Both the position numbers and the translations under genes were made by a program. The notes under the pieces were generated by a model that was not told the DNA's origin, made no database searches, and saw only the letters and a list, made by a program, of their open reading frames with translations. Below, piece by piece: positions 37,805 to 46,542 of a DNA stretch of 64,000 nucleotides (positions are counted from its first letter, which is position 1; every line of letters starts with the position of its first letter). The stretch comes from Pseudomonas sihuiensis. Lineage in GTDB: Bacteria > Pseudomonadota > Gammaproteobacteria > Pseudomonadales > Pseudomonadaceae. The stretch is from assembly GCF_900106015.1 (NCBI RefSeq), contig NZ_LT629797.1, forward strand, positions 2,356,001-2,420,000, in the 5' to 3' direction.

Positions 37805-38158
37805 ATGAGCCTTGCCCAAGCCCAATGCGAAGCCTGCCGCGCCGATGCGCCGAAAGTGACTGATGAAGAACTGGCCGAGCTGATCCGCGAGATCCCCGAC
37901 TGGAACATCGAGGTACGCGGCGACCATATGGAGCTGGAGCGCGTGTACCTGTTCAAGAACTTCCGCCATGCCCTGGCCTTCACCAACGCCGTGGGCGCCA
38001 TTGCCGAGGAAGTCGGCCACCACCCGGCCCTGCTTACCGAATGGGGCAAGGTCACCGTCACCTGGTGGAGCCACGAAATGCGCGGCCTGCACCGCAACGA
38101 CTTCATCATGGCCGCGCGTACCGATGTGCTGGCTGCCAGCGCCGAGGGCCGCAAGTGA
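37805..38158 (+). CDS. phhB: Pterin-4a-carbinolamine dehydratase
   Basis: A 117-residue PCD/DCo[66 protein letters not shown], with the catalytic GHHP and the WWSH motif. It dehydrates the 4a-hydroxy-pterin made by PhhA. ATG 37805 follows AGGAGAACCCCA. Its stop overlaps the GTG start of phhC (GTGA). Confidence 0.96.
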   Translation: MSLAQAQCEACRADAPKVTDEELAELIREIPDWNIEVRGDHMELERVYLFKNFRHALAFTNAVGAIAEEVGHHPALLTEWGKVTVTWWSHEMRGLHRNDFIMAARTDVLAASAEGRK

Positions 38159-39354
38159 GCCATTTCGCCCAGATCGTCCGCGTGCCGGGCGACCCTATCC
38201 TCAGCCTGATGGAAGCCTATCGGCTGGACAGCAACCCGGCGCGCCTGGACCTTGGCGTCGGCGTCTACAAGGACGCTCAGGGCCTGACACCGATCCCGCG
38301 TGCAGTGAAACTGGCCGAGCAGCGCCTGATCGACCTCGAACAGACCAAGACCTACATCGGCGGCCATGGCGACGCCGCGTTCGGCACGCTGCTCAGCCAG
38401 CTGGTGCTGGGTGCGGACTCGGCACTGCTCGCCGAGCAGCGCGCCGGCGCGACGCAAACGCCGGGTGGCACCGGCGCCCTGCGCCTGGCGGGTGACTTCA
38501 TCCGTCACTGCCTGCCGGGGCGCGGTATCTGGCTGAGCGATCCGACCTGGCCGATCCATGAAACCCTGTTCGCCGAGGCCGGGCTCAAGGTCGGCCACTA
38601 CCCCTACGTCGGCGCTGACAACCGCCTCGACGTCGAGGCCATGATCGCCGCCCTCACCCACCTGCCCAAGGGTGACGTGGTACTGCTGCATGCCTGCTGC
38701 CACAACCCCACCGGCTTCGACCTCACTCCGCGCGATTGGAAACGCGTGCTGGAGGTGGTCAAGGCGCGTGAGCTACTGCCGCTGATCGACTTCGCCTACC
38801 AGGGCTTCGATGATGGCCTGGAAGAAGACGCCTGGGCGGTGCGCCTGTTCGCCGCCGAACTGCCGGAGCTGCTGATCACCAGTTCCTGCTCGAAGAACTT
38901 CGGCCTGTATCGCGAGCGCACCGGTGCCCTGATAGTCTGCGCCGGCGACGCCGAAAAGCTCGTCGACATCCGCAGTCAGCTAGCCTCCATCGCCCGCAAC
39001 CTGTGGTCGACGCCGCCCGCCCATGGCGCTGCGGTGGTGGCACAGATACTCGGTGACGACGAGCTGAAAGGGCTCTGGCTGGACGAACTGGAAAGCATGC
39101 GCCTGCGCGTCGCCAGCCTGCGCCGTGGCCTGGTCGAGGCACTGGTGCCACACGGCCTGAGCGAGCGTTTCGCGCACATCGCCGTGCAGCGTGGCATGTT
39201 CTCCTACACCGGTCTGTCAGCTATACAGGTGCAACGTCTGCGCGAGGAATTCAGCGTGTACATGGTCGGCAGCGGCCGCGCCAACGTCGCCGGGCTGGAT
39301 GCCAGCCGGCTGGACCAGTTGGCCGACGCCATCGCTCGGGTCTGCGTGAACTGA
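38155..39354 (+). CDS. phhC: Aromatic amino acid aminotransferase
   Basis: A 399-residue class I aminotransferase. [55 protein letters not shown] and the PLP lysine in [15 protein letters not shown] are present. It converts tyrosine or phenylalanine to the 2-oxo acids, third in the phhABC operon. It uses a GTG start overlapping the phhB stop, so translation is probably coupled. Confidence 0.96.
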   Translation: MSHFAQIVRVPGDPILSLMEAYRLDSNPARLDLGVGVYKDAQGLTPIPRAVKLAEQRLIDLEQTKTYIGGHGDAAFGTLLSQLVLGADSALLAEQRAGATQTPGGTGALRLAGDFIRHCLPGRGIWLSDPTWPIHETLFAEAGLKVGHYPYVGADNRLDVEAMIAALTHLPKGDVVLLHACCHNPTGFDLTPRDWKRVLEVVKARELLPLIDFAYQGFDDGLEEDAWAVRLFAAELPELLITSSCSKNFGLYRERTGALIVCAGDAEKLVDIRSQLASIARNLWSTPPAHGAAVVAQILGDDELKGLWLDELESMRLRVASLRRGLVEALVPHGLSERFAHIAVQRGMFSYTGLSAIQVQRLREEFSVYMVGSGRANVAGLDASRLDQLADAIARVCVN

Positions 39355-39439
39355 GTCCACAGGCGACAGGTCTTACTGACCGCCGCCTGCCAGCTTCACA
39401 GCTATAGTGCGGTCATCGCCATTCACGACGGATTCGCCA

Positions 39440-40783
39440 ATGGCCGTACCCAGCAACATCCTCTTTCGCGCCTACCAGCGCATCATCCACAGCCTGGCGT
39501 TCTACCCGACGCTGATCGCCAGCGGCTTCTTCCTGCTGTGCCTGCTGACCATGGCTGCCGAGTACCAGCCGTGGATGATGGCGTTCAAGGATCGTTTCTA
39601 TCTCGGCCTGGTAAGCAATGCCGACAATGCCAGACTGATCCTCGGCACGCTGGTCACGGGCATTCTGTCACTGATGGTGTTCAGTTTCTCGATGGTCATG
39701 GTGGTGCTCAACAACGCAGCCGCATCGCTGTCACCACGGGTGATTCCCGGTCTGGTCAGCAACAAGGGGCACCAGAAAACCCTGGGGTTCTACCTCGGCA
39801 CCATCCTCTACGCGCTGCTGCTGATCACCACCATCGAGCAGGGCAACAATGAGCGGATACCTAGCCTCGGCGTGCTCATAACCCTGGCCCTGGGCATCGT
39901 CTGCCTGGGCCTGTTCGTGCACTTCATCCGCTCGATTTCGCAGTCGATTCAGGTCGAGCACATCCTCGGTAACCTCTACAGCACCAGCCTGGAAAAGCTA
40001 GATGCCTGCGGCGGCAGTCCAGCTTCGCGCGACGCCGCGCCCCAGTGGCCGGATGACAGTGAGTGGATCACCGTTCACGCGCAGCGCAACGGCTACTTCA
40101 AGGAGCTCAACATCAAAGAGGTCAACACGCTGCTGCAGCGCCATCAGATACGGATGACGGTACTCGCCCATCGCGGTTTCTTCGTTAGCGAGGGCCATCC
40201 GCTGTTTCGCCTGGAACGTCCGCTGGATGAAGCCGTCTGCCAGCAACTGCTCGATTGCTTCGATTTCTTCATTGAAGAGTACGCCAGCACCCATTACTTC
40301 TTCGGTTGCCGGCAGATGTCGGAGATCGCCGTGAAGGCACTGAGCCCCGGCATCAACGATCCGGGCACGGCGATCAAGACGGTGGATCTGCTCAGCGTGC
40401 TGCTGAGTCGGCGCCTGGCGCTATCCGAGCGAGATTTCGCCGGCCTGCCCGACGAGCCACCGCGGCTGTGCTATCAGGAACTGTCGCTGGATCAATTGCT
40501 GCTACAGCTGCTGGGGCCGATACGCGCCTACGGTGCAGCGGATGTCAGCGTACTGGTCAGCCTGCTGCAGGCCTTCAAGAATCTGCTGCATCGACCCGCC
40601 AGCGCGCAGCAGCGCACCGATCTGCTGCGCCACGCGCGCAGCGTGCGCGATAGCGCCGAGCGCCATCTGAGCGAGCAGCGTGATCGCGAGGAAATCAACC
40701 ATTTCATCGTACGCATCAACCGCACGTTGCAGGACTCGGAGCAACCGCTGGCGCCCCTGCAAATCGTGAACGAGGCACCATGA
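39440..40783 (+). CDS. DUF2254 inner-membrane protein
   Basis: A 447-residue protein. Four transmembrane helices lie in the first 190 residues (AFYPTLIASGFFLLCLLTM, LGTLVTGILSLMVFSFSMVMVVL, LGFYLGTILYALLLITT, LGVLITLALGIVCLGLFVHFI). A large soluble domain follows, including ISQSIQVEHILGNLYS and MSEIAVKALSPGINDPGTAIKTVD, which define DUF2254. Function unknown. The start could also be the ATG at 39407; 39440 puts the first helix at the usual distance. Confidence 0.88.
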   Translation: MAVPSNILFRAYQRIIHSLAFYPTLIASGFFLLCLLTMAAEYQPWMMAFKDRFYLGLVSNADNARLILGTLVTGILSLMVFSFSMVMVVLNNAAASLSPRVIPGLVSNKGHQKTLGFYLGTILYALLLITTIEQGNNERIPSLGVLITLALGIVCLGLFVHFIRSISQSIQVEHILGNLYSTSLEKLDACGGSPASRDAAPQWPDDSEWITVHAQRNGYFKELNIKEVNTLLQRHQIRMTVLAHRGFFVSEGHPLFRLERPLDEAVCQQLLDCFDFFIEEYASTHYFFGCRQMSEIAVKALSPGINDPGTAIKTVDLLSVLLSRRLALSERDFAGLPDEPPRLCYQELSLDQLLLQLLGPIRAYGAADVSVLVSLLQAFKNLLHRPASAQQRTDLLRHARSVRDSAERHLSEQRDREEINHFIVRINRTLQDSEQPLAPLQIVNEAP

Positions 40784-40928
40784 TGGTGCCAAGTTTGCCG
40801 CCAGAAAATTGCATGACCGTTTATCAGTAAAAATAACTTTTAAAAATCAATAGGATAGAAACGAAACGCAAAAAACATGGCGTACTTCATGCTTGCTATC
40901 AGGGGCACAGTTCCCTAGGGTAGTTTGC

Positions 40929-42179
40929 ATGTGGTCCCTGATTGCCCCCATCAGCTCGTTGCTGAGCGGCGTGGCTCTGCTCCTGCTCGGCAATGGTCTA
41001 CTCAACACCCTCCTGACCCTGCGTGGCGTCGCCGAAGGCTACTCCACCACGATGCTCGGCCTGATCATGTCCGGGTACTTCGTCGGGTTCCTCCTCGGCA
41101 CCTGGCTGGCGACTCCGCTGATTCGACGCATCGGACATATCCGCGCGTTCGCCTGCTGCGCCGCCCTGGCTGCCATTGCCGCCCTGCTCCATCTGCTGCT
41201 GATCGATCCGTGGGTCTGGCTGCTGCTGCGTGTGCTCTACGGTCTGGCGCTGGTGACGCTGTACATGGTCATCGAGAGCTGGCTCAACGCCAAAGCGCCC
41301 AACGAGAAGCGCGGCCAAGTGTTCGCCCTGTACATGGCGGTCAACCTCGGCGCCCTGGCGCTGGCCCAGCAACTGCTGCACCTGGCCGACCCGGTGCAGT
41401 TCACCCTGTTCGCCATCGCCGCTATCCTCATCAGCGCCGCGTTGATGCCCATTACCCTGACCCGCCAGGCACAGCCGAGCCTGCCCGAGACACCGCCGAG
41501 CAACCTGCGCCAACTGTGGAATATTGCGCCGCTGGCGATAGTCGCAGCCGGCCTCTCCGGCCTTGCCATGGGCGGCTTCTGGGGCATGGCGCCGGTCTAC
41601 GCCAGTCTGGCCGGCTTCGATACCTCCGGCGTCGGTCTGCTGATGACCGCGACCATTCTCGGTGGCGCCCTGCTGCAATGGCCCATCGGTATCTACTCGG
41701 ATCGCCACGACCGGCGCCAGGTACTGCTCTGGGTGGTGATACTGGCAGTCGCCCTGGCGCTGATCATGAGCCTGCTGCCGGCCGGCCCACTGCTGCTCGG
41801 CGCCATCTTCATCTGGGGCGGCCTGGCTTTCGCCATCTACCCCATCGCCGTCGCACAACTGATCGACCAGTTGCACAGCGACGAGATCCTCTCCGGCTCC
41901 GCCAGCTTGCTGATGGTCAATGGCATCGGCTCGGTGTGCGGCCCGCTATTGGCCGGCCTGCTGATGGAGCAACTGGGCGCCAGCGCACTGCCGCTCTACT
42001 TCGCCTGCACCCTGGGCCTTCTGGCCGCCTACACCTTTTACCGGCTGCGCCATGTCAGCGATCTGGTCAGCGGCGACGCTGCGCACTTCACGCCCATGCT
42101 GCGCACCAGCCCCACGGTATTGGAGCTGATGCCCGATGCGCCGCCCCATGAATCGACAGAGGAGACGATTCAGTCCTGA
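40929..42179 (+). CDS. MFS transporter, YcaD-like
   Basis: A 416-residue, 12-helix major facilitator. The first half includes GYFVGFLLGTWLATPLIRRIGHIRAF (motif A-like) and VLYGLALVTLYMVIESWLNAKAP, typical of YcaD/UMF-type MFS proteins. The second half has GIYSDRHDRRQVL. Substrate unknown. It begins after a 145-bp AT-rich gap that probably holds its promoter; the Shine-Dalgarno for ATG 40929 is weak. Confidence 0.88.
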   Translation: MWSLIAPISSLLSGVALLLLGNGLLNTLLTLRGVAEGYSTTMLGLIMSGYFVGFLLGTWLATPLIRRIGHIRAFACCAALAAIAALLHLLLIDPWVWLLLRVLYGLALVTLYMVIESWLNAKAPNEKRGQVFALYMAVNLGALALAQQLLHLADPVQFTLFAIAAILISAALMPITLTRQAQPSLPETPPSNLRQLWNIAPLAIVAAGLSGLAMGGFWGMAPVYASLAGFDTSGVGLLMTATILGGALLQWPIGIYSDRHDRRQVLLWVVILAVALALIMSLLPAGPLLLGAIFIWGGLAFAIYPIAVAQLIDQLHSDEILSGSASLLMVNGIGSVCGPLLAGLLMEQLGASALPLYFACTLGLLAAYTFYRLRHVSDLVSGDAAHFTPMLRTSPTVLELMPDAPPHESTEETIQS

Positions 42180-42186
42180 AGTCATA

Positions 42187-42326
42187 GAACCTGTTCAAAG
42201 ACTCGCGAGCTAGAGCCAGGCAAGGCGAAGTCGAGCGAAGAAGCGGAGTTTACGTGCTGTAAATGAGCATTCTGAGCTCGACTTCAACGCAGCATGGCCG
42301 ACGCGCAGCAGTCTTTGGACGGGTTC
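42187..42326 (+). repeat. Modular palindromic repeat, copy 5 (140 bp)
   Basis: Ends GAACCTGTTCAAAGACT and AGTCTTTGGACGGGTTC form an imperfect inverted repeat close to that of copy 3. The core reads GTTTACGTGCTGTAAATGAGC and CAACGCAGCATGGCCGACGCGCAGCAG. It lies between the MFS gene and ggpPS, next to the ggpPS promoter region. Confidence 0.82.
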
Positions 42327-42437
42327 TTAAAGGCTGTTTCGGCAAGGCCTTGAGCCTACCCCAAGCAGCCAGAAACCCGGCCCCTCGGCCGCTCGCATTC
42401 GCGCCGAGCCGCAGCGGCCACTTCTGGAGAAACAACG

Positions 42438-44696
42438 ATGCTATTAGCCACCGACCTGGATGGAACCTTTCTCGCTGGCGATCCCGAAGATCGCCTGAGC
42501 CTCTACCAGACCATCGCCGCCCACCCCGAGATCAAGCTCGCCTATGTCACCGGGCGCAGCCTGGAGGCGGTGCTGCCGCTGCTGGCCGACCCGACGCTGC
42601 CGCAGCCGGACTACATCATCGCCGACGTCGGCGCGACCCTGGTGCATGGCGACAGCCTGCAGCCGATCCAGCCGCTGCAGAGTGTGGTCGATGCCCGCTG
42701 GCCCGGCGAAACCCAGGTAGCCAGCGTCATCGAGCCGTTCGGCCTGGAGCGTCAGGACGTGCCGCAGGCACGGCGCTGCTCCTACTTCTGCACGCCTGAA
42801 CAGGCGGCCAACCCGGCACTGCGCGAGATCGCCGATGAGCTGGGTTGCGACCTGCTGTACTCCGCCGAGCTGTACCTGGACTTCCTGCCCAAGGGCGTGA
42901 ACAAGGGCAGCAGTTTGCAGGCCCTGGCCGACTGGCTGGAGCTGAGCCACGATCAGGTACTGGCAGCCGGCGACACGCTCAATGACCTGTCCATGCTCAG
43001 CGCCAGCTTCCACGGAGTGTGCGTCGGTCAATCGGAAACTGCGCTGCTGGAAGCCACCGCCAACCACTCGCGCACTCTGCATGCCAGCCGCCCTGGCTGC
43101 GGCGGCATTCTCGAAGCCTTCGCCCATTTCGGTTTTCTCGGCGAGCACGGCATCGCAGCCGAACGCCGCCAGGCCGCGCAACCAGGCAAGGCCGAGCTGG
43201 TGATGGTCTATCACCGCCTGCCTTATGAGGAATACCGCAATGCCGCCGGCAAGCTGCAGCGTCGCCGCCCGACCTCGCCCAACGGCATCATCCCCACCCT
43301 GCTCAGCTTCTTCGGCGATGGCCGTCCCGGCTCCTGGGTGGCCTGGGCCGTACACGAGGACGGCGACGAGCCGTTCGACAGCCACACCACGGTGGACGCC
43401 GAGCGTTATCCCAAACTGACTGCGGCGCGGGTCAAGCTGAGCAAGGAAGAAGTCGACATCTTCTACAAGCGCTTCTCCAAGGAAGCCTTCTGGCCAACCC
43501 TGCATACGTTCTGGGAACGCGCGATATTCAACGAGGACGACTGGCAGGTGTTCCTCAAGGTCAACCGCGCCTTCGCCGAACGCACCGCGCTGGAGGCCGC
43601 CGAAGGCGCCATCGTGTGGCTACACGACTACAACCTGTGGATGGTGCCGGCCTACCTGCGCGAGCTGCGCCCGGACCTGCGCATCGCGTTCTTCCACCAC
43701 ACCTACTTTCCCTCCGCGGATGTCTTCAACGTGCTGCCGTGGCGTCGGCAGATCATCGGCAGCCTGCTGCAGTGCGACTACATCGGTTTTCATATTCCAC
43801 GTCAGGTGGAGAACTTCGTCGACGTCGCCCGCGGCGTGTTCCCGCTCAAGACCCTGGAGCGGCAGAGCTGCGCGCCGCGCTTCATCACCTATGGCTGCGC
43901 CGTGGGCCTGGAGCGCATGACCACCGCGCTGGATACCGGCACGCGCCAGGTCAAGCTCGGCGCGCACCCGGTCGGGCTGGATATCGACCGCGTACGCAAT
44001 GCGCTGGAAGCGCCGAAGATCAAGGAGCTGATGGGCCAGTTGCGCGAGGAAATGAAAGGCGTGAAGCTGATCCTCTCGGTCGAGCGCCTCGATTACACCA
44101 AGGGCATTCTGGAAAAGCTCAACGCCTACGAGCGCCTGCTGGCCGAGAACCCCGAGCTGATCGGCAAGGTCACCCTGGTCACCGTGTGCGTACCGGCAGC
44201 GCGCGAGATGAGGGTGTACGACGAACTGCAAACGCAGATCGAACAGGCAGTCGGTCGCATCAACGGCCGTTTCGCCCGCATTGGCTGGACACCGCTGCAG
44301 TTCTTCTTCCGCAGCCTGCCCTTCGAGGAAGTCAGCGCCTGGTACGCCATGGCTGACGTCATGTGGATCACCCCGCTACGTGACGGCCTCAACCTGGTAG
44401 CCAAGGAGTTCGTCGCAGCGCAAGGCCTGCTCGGCGGACGTGGCGTGCTGGTGCTGTCGGAGTTCGCCGGCGCGGCGGCCGAGCTCAAGGGCGCGCTGCT
44501 GACCAACCCGCATGATCCGGCCGATCTGGCGCAGACCTGCTACCTGGCGCTGAACCTGCCCAAGAGCGAGGCCCAGGCGCGCCTGCGCGAGCTGTTCGAT
44601 ATCGTCTGCTACAACGACATTCGCCGCTGGGGCGAGGAGTTCCTCGCGGGCGTGCAAGTACAGGAAGAGCCCGAGCCGCTGACGCTGGTGAGCTAG
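42438..44696 (+). CDS. ggpPS: Bifunctional glucosylglycerol-phosphate phosphatase/synthase
   Basis: A 752-residue fusion. Residues 1-250 are a sucrose-phosphatase-like HAD phosphatase (LLATDLDGTFLAGD with the catalytic DxD, VTGRS, KGVNKGSSLQAL, AAGDTLNDLSML). Residues 265-750 are a GT20 glycosyltransferase with WLHDYNLWMVP (about 394), FFHHTYFP, SVERLDYTKGI and PLRDGLNLVAKEF. The NLW in place of HLM of trehalose-phosphate synthases matches glucosylglycerol-phosphate synthases. Fusions of this order are known in Azotobacter and some salt-tolerant Pseudomonas, where they make the osmolyte glucosylglycerol from ADP-glucose and glycerol-3-phosphate. Confidence 0.88.
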   Translation: MLLATDLDGTFLAGDPEDRLSLYQTIAAHPEIKLAYVTGRSLEAVLPLLADPTLPQPDYIIADVGATLVHGDSLQPIQPLQSVVDARWPGETQVASVIEPFGLERQDVPQARRCSYFCTPEQAANPALREIADELGCDLLYSAELYLDFLPKGVNKGSSLQALADWLELSHDQVLAAGDTLNDLSMLSASFHGVCVGQSETALLEATANHSRTLHASRPGCGGILEAFAHFGFLGEHGIAAERRQAAQPGKAELVMVYHRLPYEEYRNAAGKLQRRRPTSPNGIIPTLLSFFGDGRPGSWVAWAVHEDGDEPFDSHTTVDAERYPKLTAARVKLSKEEVDIFYKRFSKEAFWPTLHTFWERAIFNEDDWQVFLKVNRAFAERTALEAAEGAIVWLHDYNLWMVPAYLRELRPDLRIAFFHHTYFPSADVFNVLPWRRQIIGSLLQCDYIGFHIPRQVENFVDVARGVFPLKTLERQSCAPRFITYGCAVGLERMTTALDTGTRQVKLGAHPVGLDIDRVRNALEAPKIKELMGQLREEMKGVKLILSVERLDYTKGILEKLNAYERLLAENPELIGKVTLVTVCVPAAREMRVYDELQTQIEQAVGRINGRFARIGWTPLQFFFRSLPFEEVSAWYAMADVMWITPLRDGLNLVAKEFVAAQGLLGGRGVLVLSEFAGAAAELKGALLTNPHDPADLAQTCYLALNLPKSEAQARLRELFDIVCYNDIRRWGEEFLAGVQVQEEPEPLTLVS

Positions 44697-44702
44697 AAAG
44701 CT

Positions 44703-44818
44703 CTTCGCGGCTGAAGCCGCTCCTACGGACCAATCAGGCCGTAGGAGCGGCTGGGCGGCACTCCGTTTCAGTCGCGAAGGCGCAGTCTCGTCTCCCCGGA
44801 TTTCATCCGGGCTACGTT
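44703..44818. repeat. REP cluster after ggpPS
   Basis: Two inverted GTAGGAGCGGC units (44711-44757) sit inside a longer CTTCGCGGCTGAA/TTTCAGTCGCGAAG palindrome. A separate CCCGGATTTCATCCGGG palindrome follows at 44798-44814. Confidence 0.7.
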
Positions 44819-44835
44819 TGCCGAGAAACTCGCCG

Positions 44836-45255
44836 TCAACCCTGCTGGCTATCGACCATGCAGTTGATCATCCAGGACACGCCGAAACGGTCGGTAAGCA
44901 TGGCGAAGCGGGTTGCCCAGAAGGTCGCCTGCAGCTCCATCTGCACCGAACCGCCGGCCGACAATGCCTCGTACAGGCGCTCGGCCTCCGGCACGTTGTC
45001 CACCTGCAGGGAAACGGAACACCCCTTGATCCCCTCATAGGGGTACTGCGGCAGATTGTCGGATGCCATCAGCAACTGATCGCCGACGGTCAGGCAGACG
45101 TGCATGACACGCTGCTGGTACTCGGCCGGAACCTCCATATCCTCGGGGCTGTCGGCGTAGCGCATCATCTCCAGCTTACCGCCGAAGACCTCGGCGTAGC
45201 GGTTGAAGGCGGCCTCGCACTGGCCATCGAACATCAGATAGGCATGCATCTTCAT
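44836..45255 (-). CDS. PhnB-like VOC (glyoxalase-fold) protein
   Basis: A 139-residue VOC-superfamily protein of the PhnB/YjdN type: LMFDGQCEAAFNRYAEVFGGKLE, VMHVCLTVGDQLLMASD, RFAMLTDRFGVSWMIN. Activity not predictable. It lies 2 bp after the YCII-domain gene, a pairing often seen in bacteria and sometimes near ECF sigma factors, though none is present here. Start ATG 45255 or 45249. Confidence 0.88.
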   Translation of the reverse strand: MKMHAYLMFDGQCEAAFNRYAEVFGGKLEMMRYADSPEDMEVPAEYQQRVMHVCLTVGDQLLMASDNLPQYPYEGIKGCSVSLQVDNVPEAERLYEALSAGGSVQMELQATFWATRFAMLTDRFGVSWMINCMVDSQQG

Positions 45256-45257
45256 CG

Positions 45258-45692
45258 TTACTCTCCTTGATTTTCACTGCTCATGCGCGCGCGAATACGG
45301 TCTTCCTGCTCACGCAGCTCGGGGGTGAACTCGGCGCCGAAGTCCTCGGCCTCGAAGATCTGCCGAATCTCGATATCGGATTCGCCAGGCATGGGGTTGG
45401 GGCAACGCTTGACCCAGTCGATGCAGGCCTGCAGCGACTCGCACTGAAAGATCCAGAAGCCGGCCACCAGCTCCTTGGTCTCCATGAATGGGCCGTCGAT
45501 CACCGAGCGCTGCGCCCCGGAAAACCGCACCCGCGCGCCCCTGGAGCTGGGGTGCAGACCTTCGGCAGCCTGAATCACGCCAGCGGCCGCCAGCTCTTCG
45601 TTGTAACGGCCCATGGCCGTCAGCAGCTCTTCGCTGGGCATCACACCGGCTTCGGAATCGGCCGTCGCTTTGACAATCACCATGAAACGCAT
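45258..45692 (-). CDS. YCII/DGPF-domain protein
   Basis: A 144-residue protein with the DGPF signature in VIDGPFMETKELVAGFWIFQC and N-terminal RFMVIVKATADSEAG. It probably forms a two-gene operon with the VOC protein. Function unknown; the family has a dimeric ferredoxin-like fold. Confidence 0.9.
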   Translation of the reverse strand: MRFMVIVKATADSEAGVMPSEELLTAMGRYNEELAAAGVIQAAEGLHPSSRGARVRFSGAQRSVIDGPFMETKELVAGFWIFQCESLQACIDWVKRCPNPMPGESDIEIRQIFEAEDFGAEFTPELREQEDRIRARMSSENQGE

Positions 45693-45847
45693 CGCCTTTC
45701 TCCTTGTTCGAGTCGAAGTCGCGCGCAGGGTGTCTCCCTACGGCTGACAGTGAACCCAGGGCGGGGTTCTATGCAGTAGTCGAATGGGCGATGGAAGAAT
45801 AGACAGGCACATTGAAAAAAGTCGGTGCGCGCGGACGCCGCTTAAGC

Positions 45848-45883
45848 CGTAGGGTGTCGCGGGGCCGCCTAGGCCGTGCGCAC
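45848..45883. repeat. Degenerate GTAGGGTGCGC unit beside the transposase
   Basis: CGTAGGGTGTCGCGGGGCC and GGCCGTGCGCACCG form an expanded variant of the REP unit. It lies 5 bp beyond the stop codon of the RAYT gene. Confidence 0.65.
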
Positions 45884-45887
45884 CGCG

Positions 45888-46421
45888 TCATTCACCGTAC
45901 TCACCGTCACCCGTTTTGGCATCGCTACCCCAATCCGCTGGATACACACCCTCCTTCACCAAACGATGAAAGCTCGACCACGGCCAATCTGCCACGCGTT
46001 CGACCAAGCCATGCTTCACTGGATTGAAATGCAGGTAATCCATATGCCGCTGGTAATCGCCTTCATCACGAATACGGTGCTCCCAGAAGCGCCGCTGCCA
46101 CAGCCCTGACTCACGACGCAAACTGCGACTCAAACTGATCGAACCGAACCCCGGCAAGGCCTGAGAAGTCAGGCGCTTGATCATCGACCAGCGTGAGCCA
46201 AAATCTGCATCCCCTTCAGGCAGACGCCAGACACAATGCAGATGATCGGGCAGCAGTATCCAACCTTCGATGATGAAGGGACGGTGTAAACGGACTCGTT
46301 CGATGGCACGGCGCAAGGCTGCGCGCAATGGCGCTTCGGTCAGCACCGGGCGACGCTGGTGGCTGACCAGCGTGAAGAAATAGCAGGCGCCCGCATCGCG
46401 AGCGCGGCGGTAGTTGGACAT
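45888..46421 (-). mobile_element. REP-associated tyrosine transposase (RAYT)
   Basis: A 177-residue Y1/HUH-type transposase of the IS200/IS605-related RAYT group. RRARDAGACYFFTLVSHQRRP at the N-terminus, the HUH motif in LLPDHLHCVWRLPEGD, and HRIRDEGDYQRHMDYLHFNPVKHGLV with the catalytic Tyr region. REP units of the GTAGGGTGCGC family lie on both sides (45848-45883 and 46466-46528), the usual REPtron layout. It probably generated, or maintains, the many such units here. Being intact, it may be active or domesticated. Confidence 0.93.
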
Positions 46422-46465
46422 TCCTTGTCTCCTGAATTCTTGCCAGCAGATTCAGGATAGTCGGC

Positions 46466-46528
46466 GGTGCGCGCGGCGCACCCTACGGTTTGAACAGCGT
46501 AATTCTCGTAGGGTGCGCCGCGCGCACC
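46466..46528. repeat. REP pair, GTAGGGTGCGC family, flanking the RAYT gene
   Basis: GGTGCGCGCGGCGCACCCTACG at 46466-46487 and CGTAGGGTGCGCCGCGCGCACC at 46507-46528 lie head to head upstream of the RAYT gene and 15 bp beyond the chemoreceptor stop codon. Confidence 0.88.
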
Positions 46529-46542
46529 GGCTCCAACTCAAA

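Noticed and set aside
40784..40928. Small gene in the AT-rich gap before the MFS gene
   Set aside because: No start with ribosome site and no coding bias were seen. The gap looks like a promoter region only.
42438..44696. Trehalose-6-phosphate synthase/phosphatase (OtsA/OtsB)
   Set aside because: The phosphatase precedes the synthase and is sucrose-phosphatase-like, and the HDYNLW motif fits glucosylglycerol-phosphate synthase better than OtsA.
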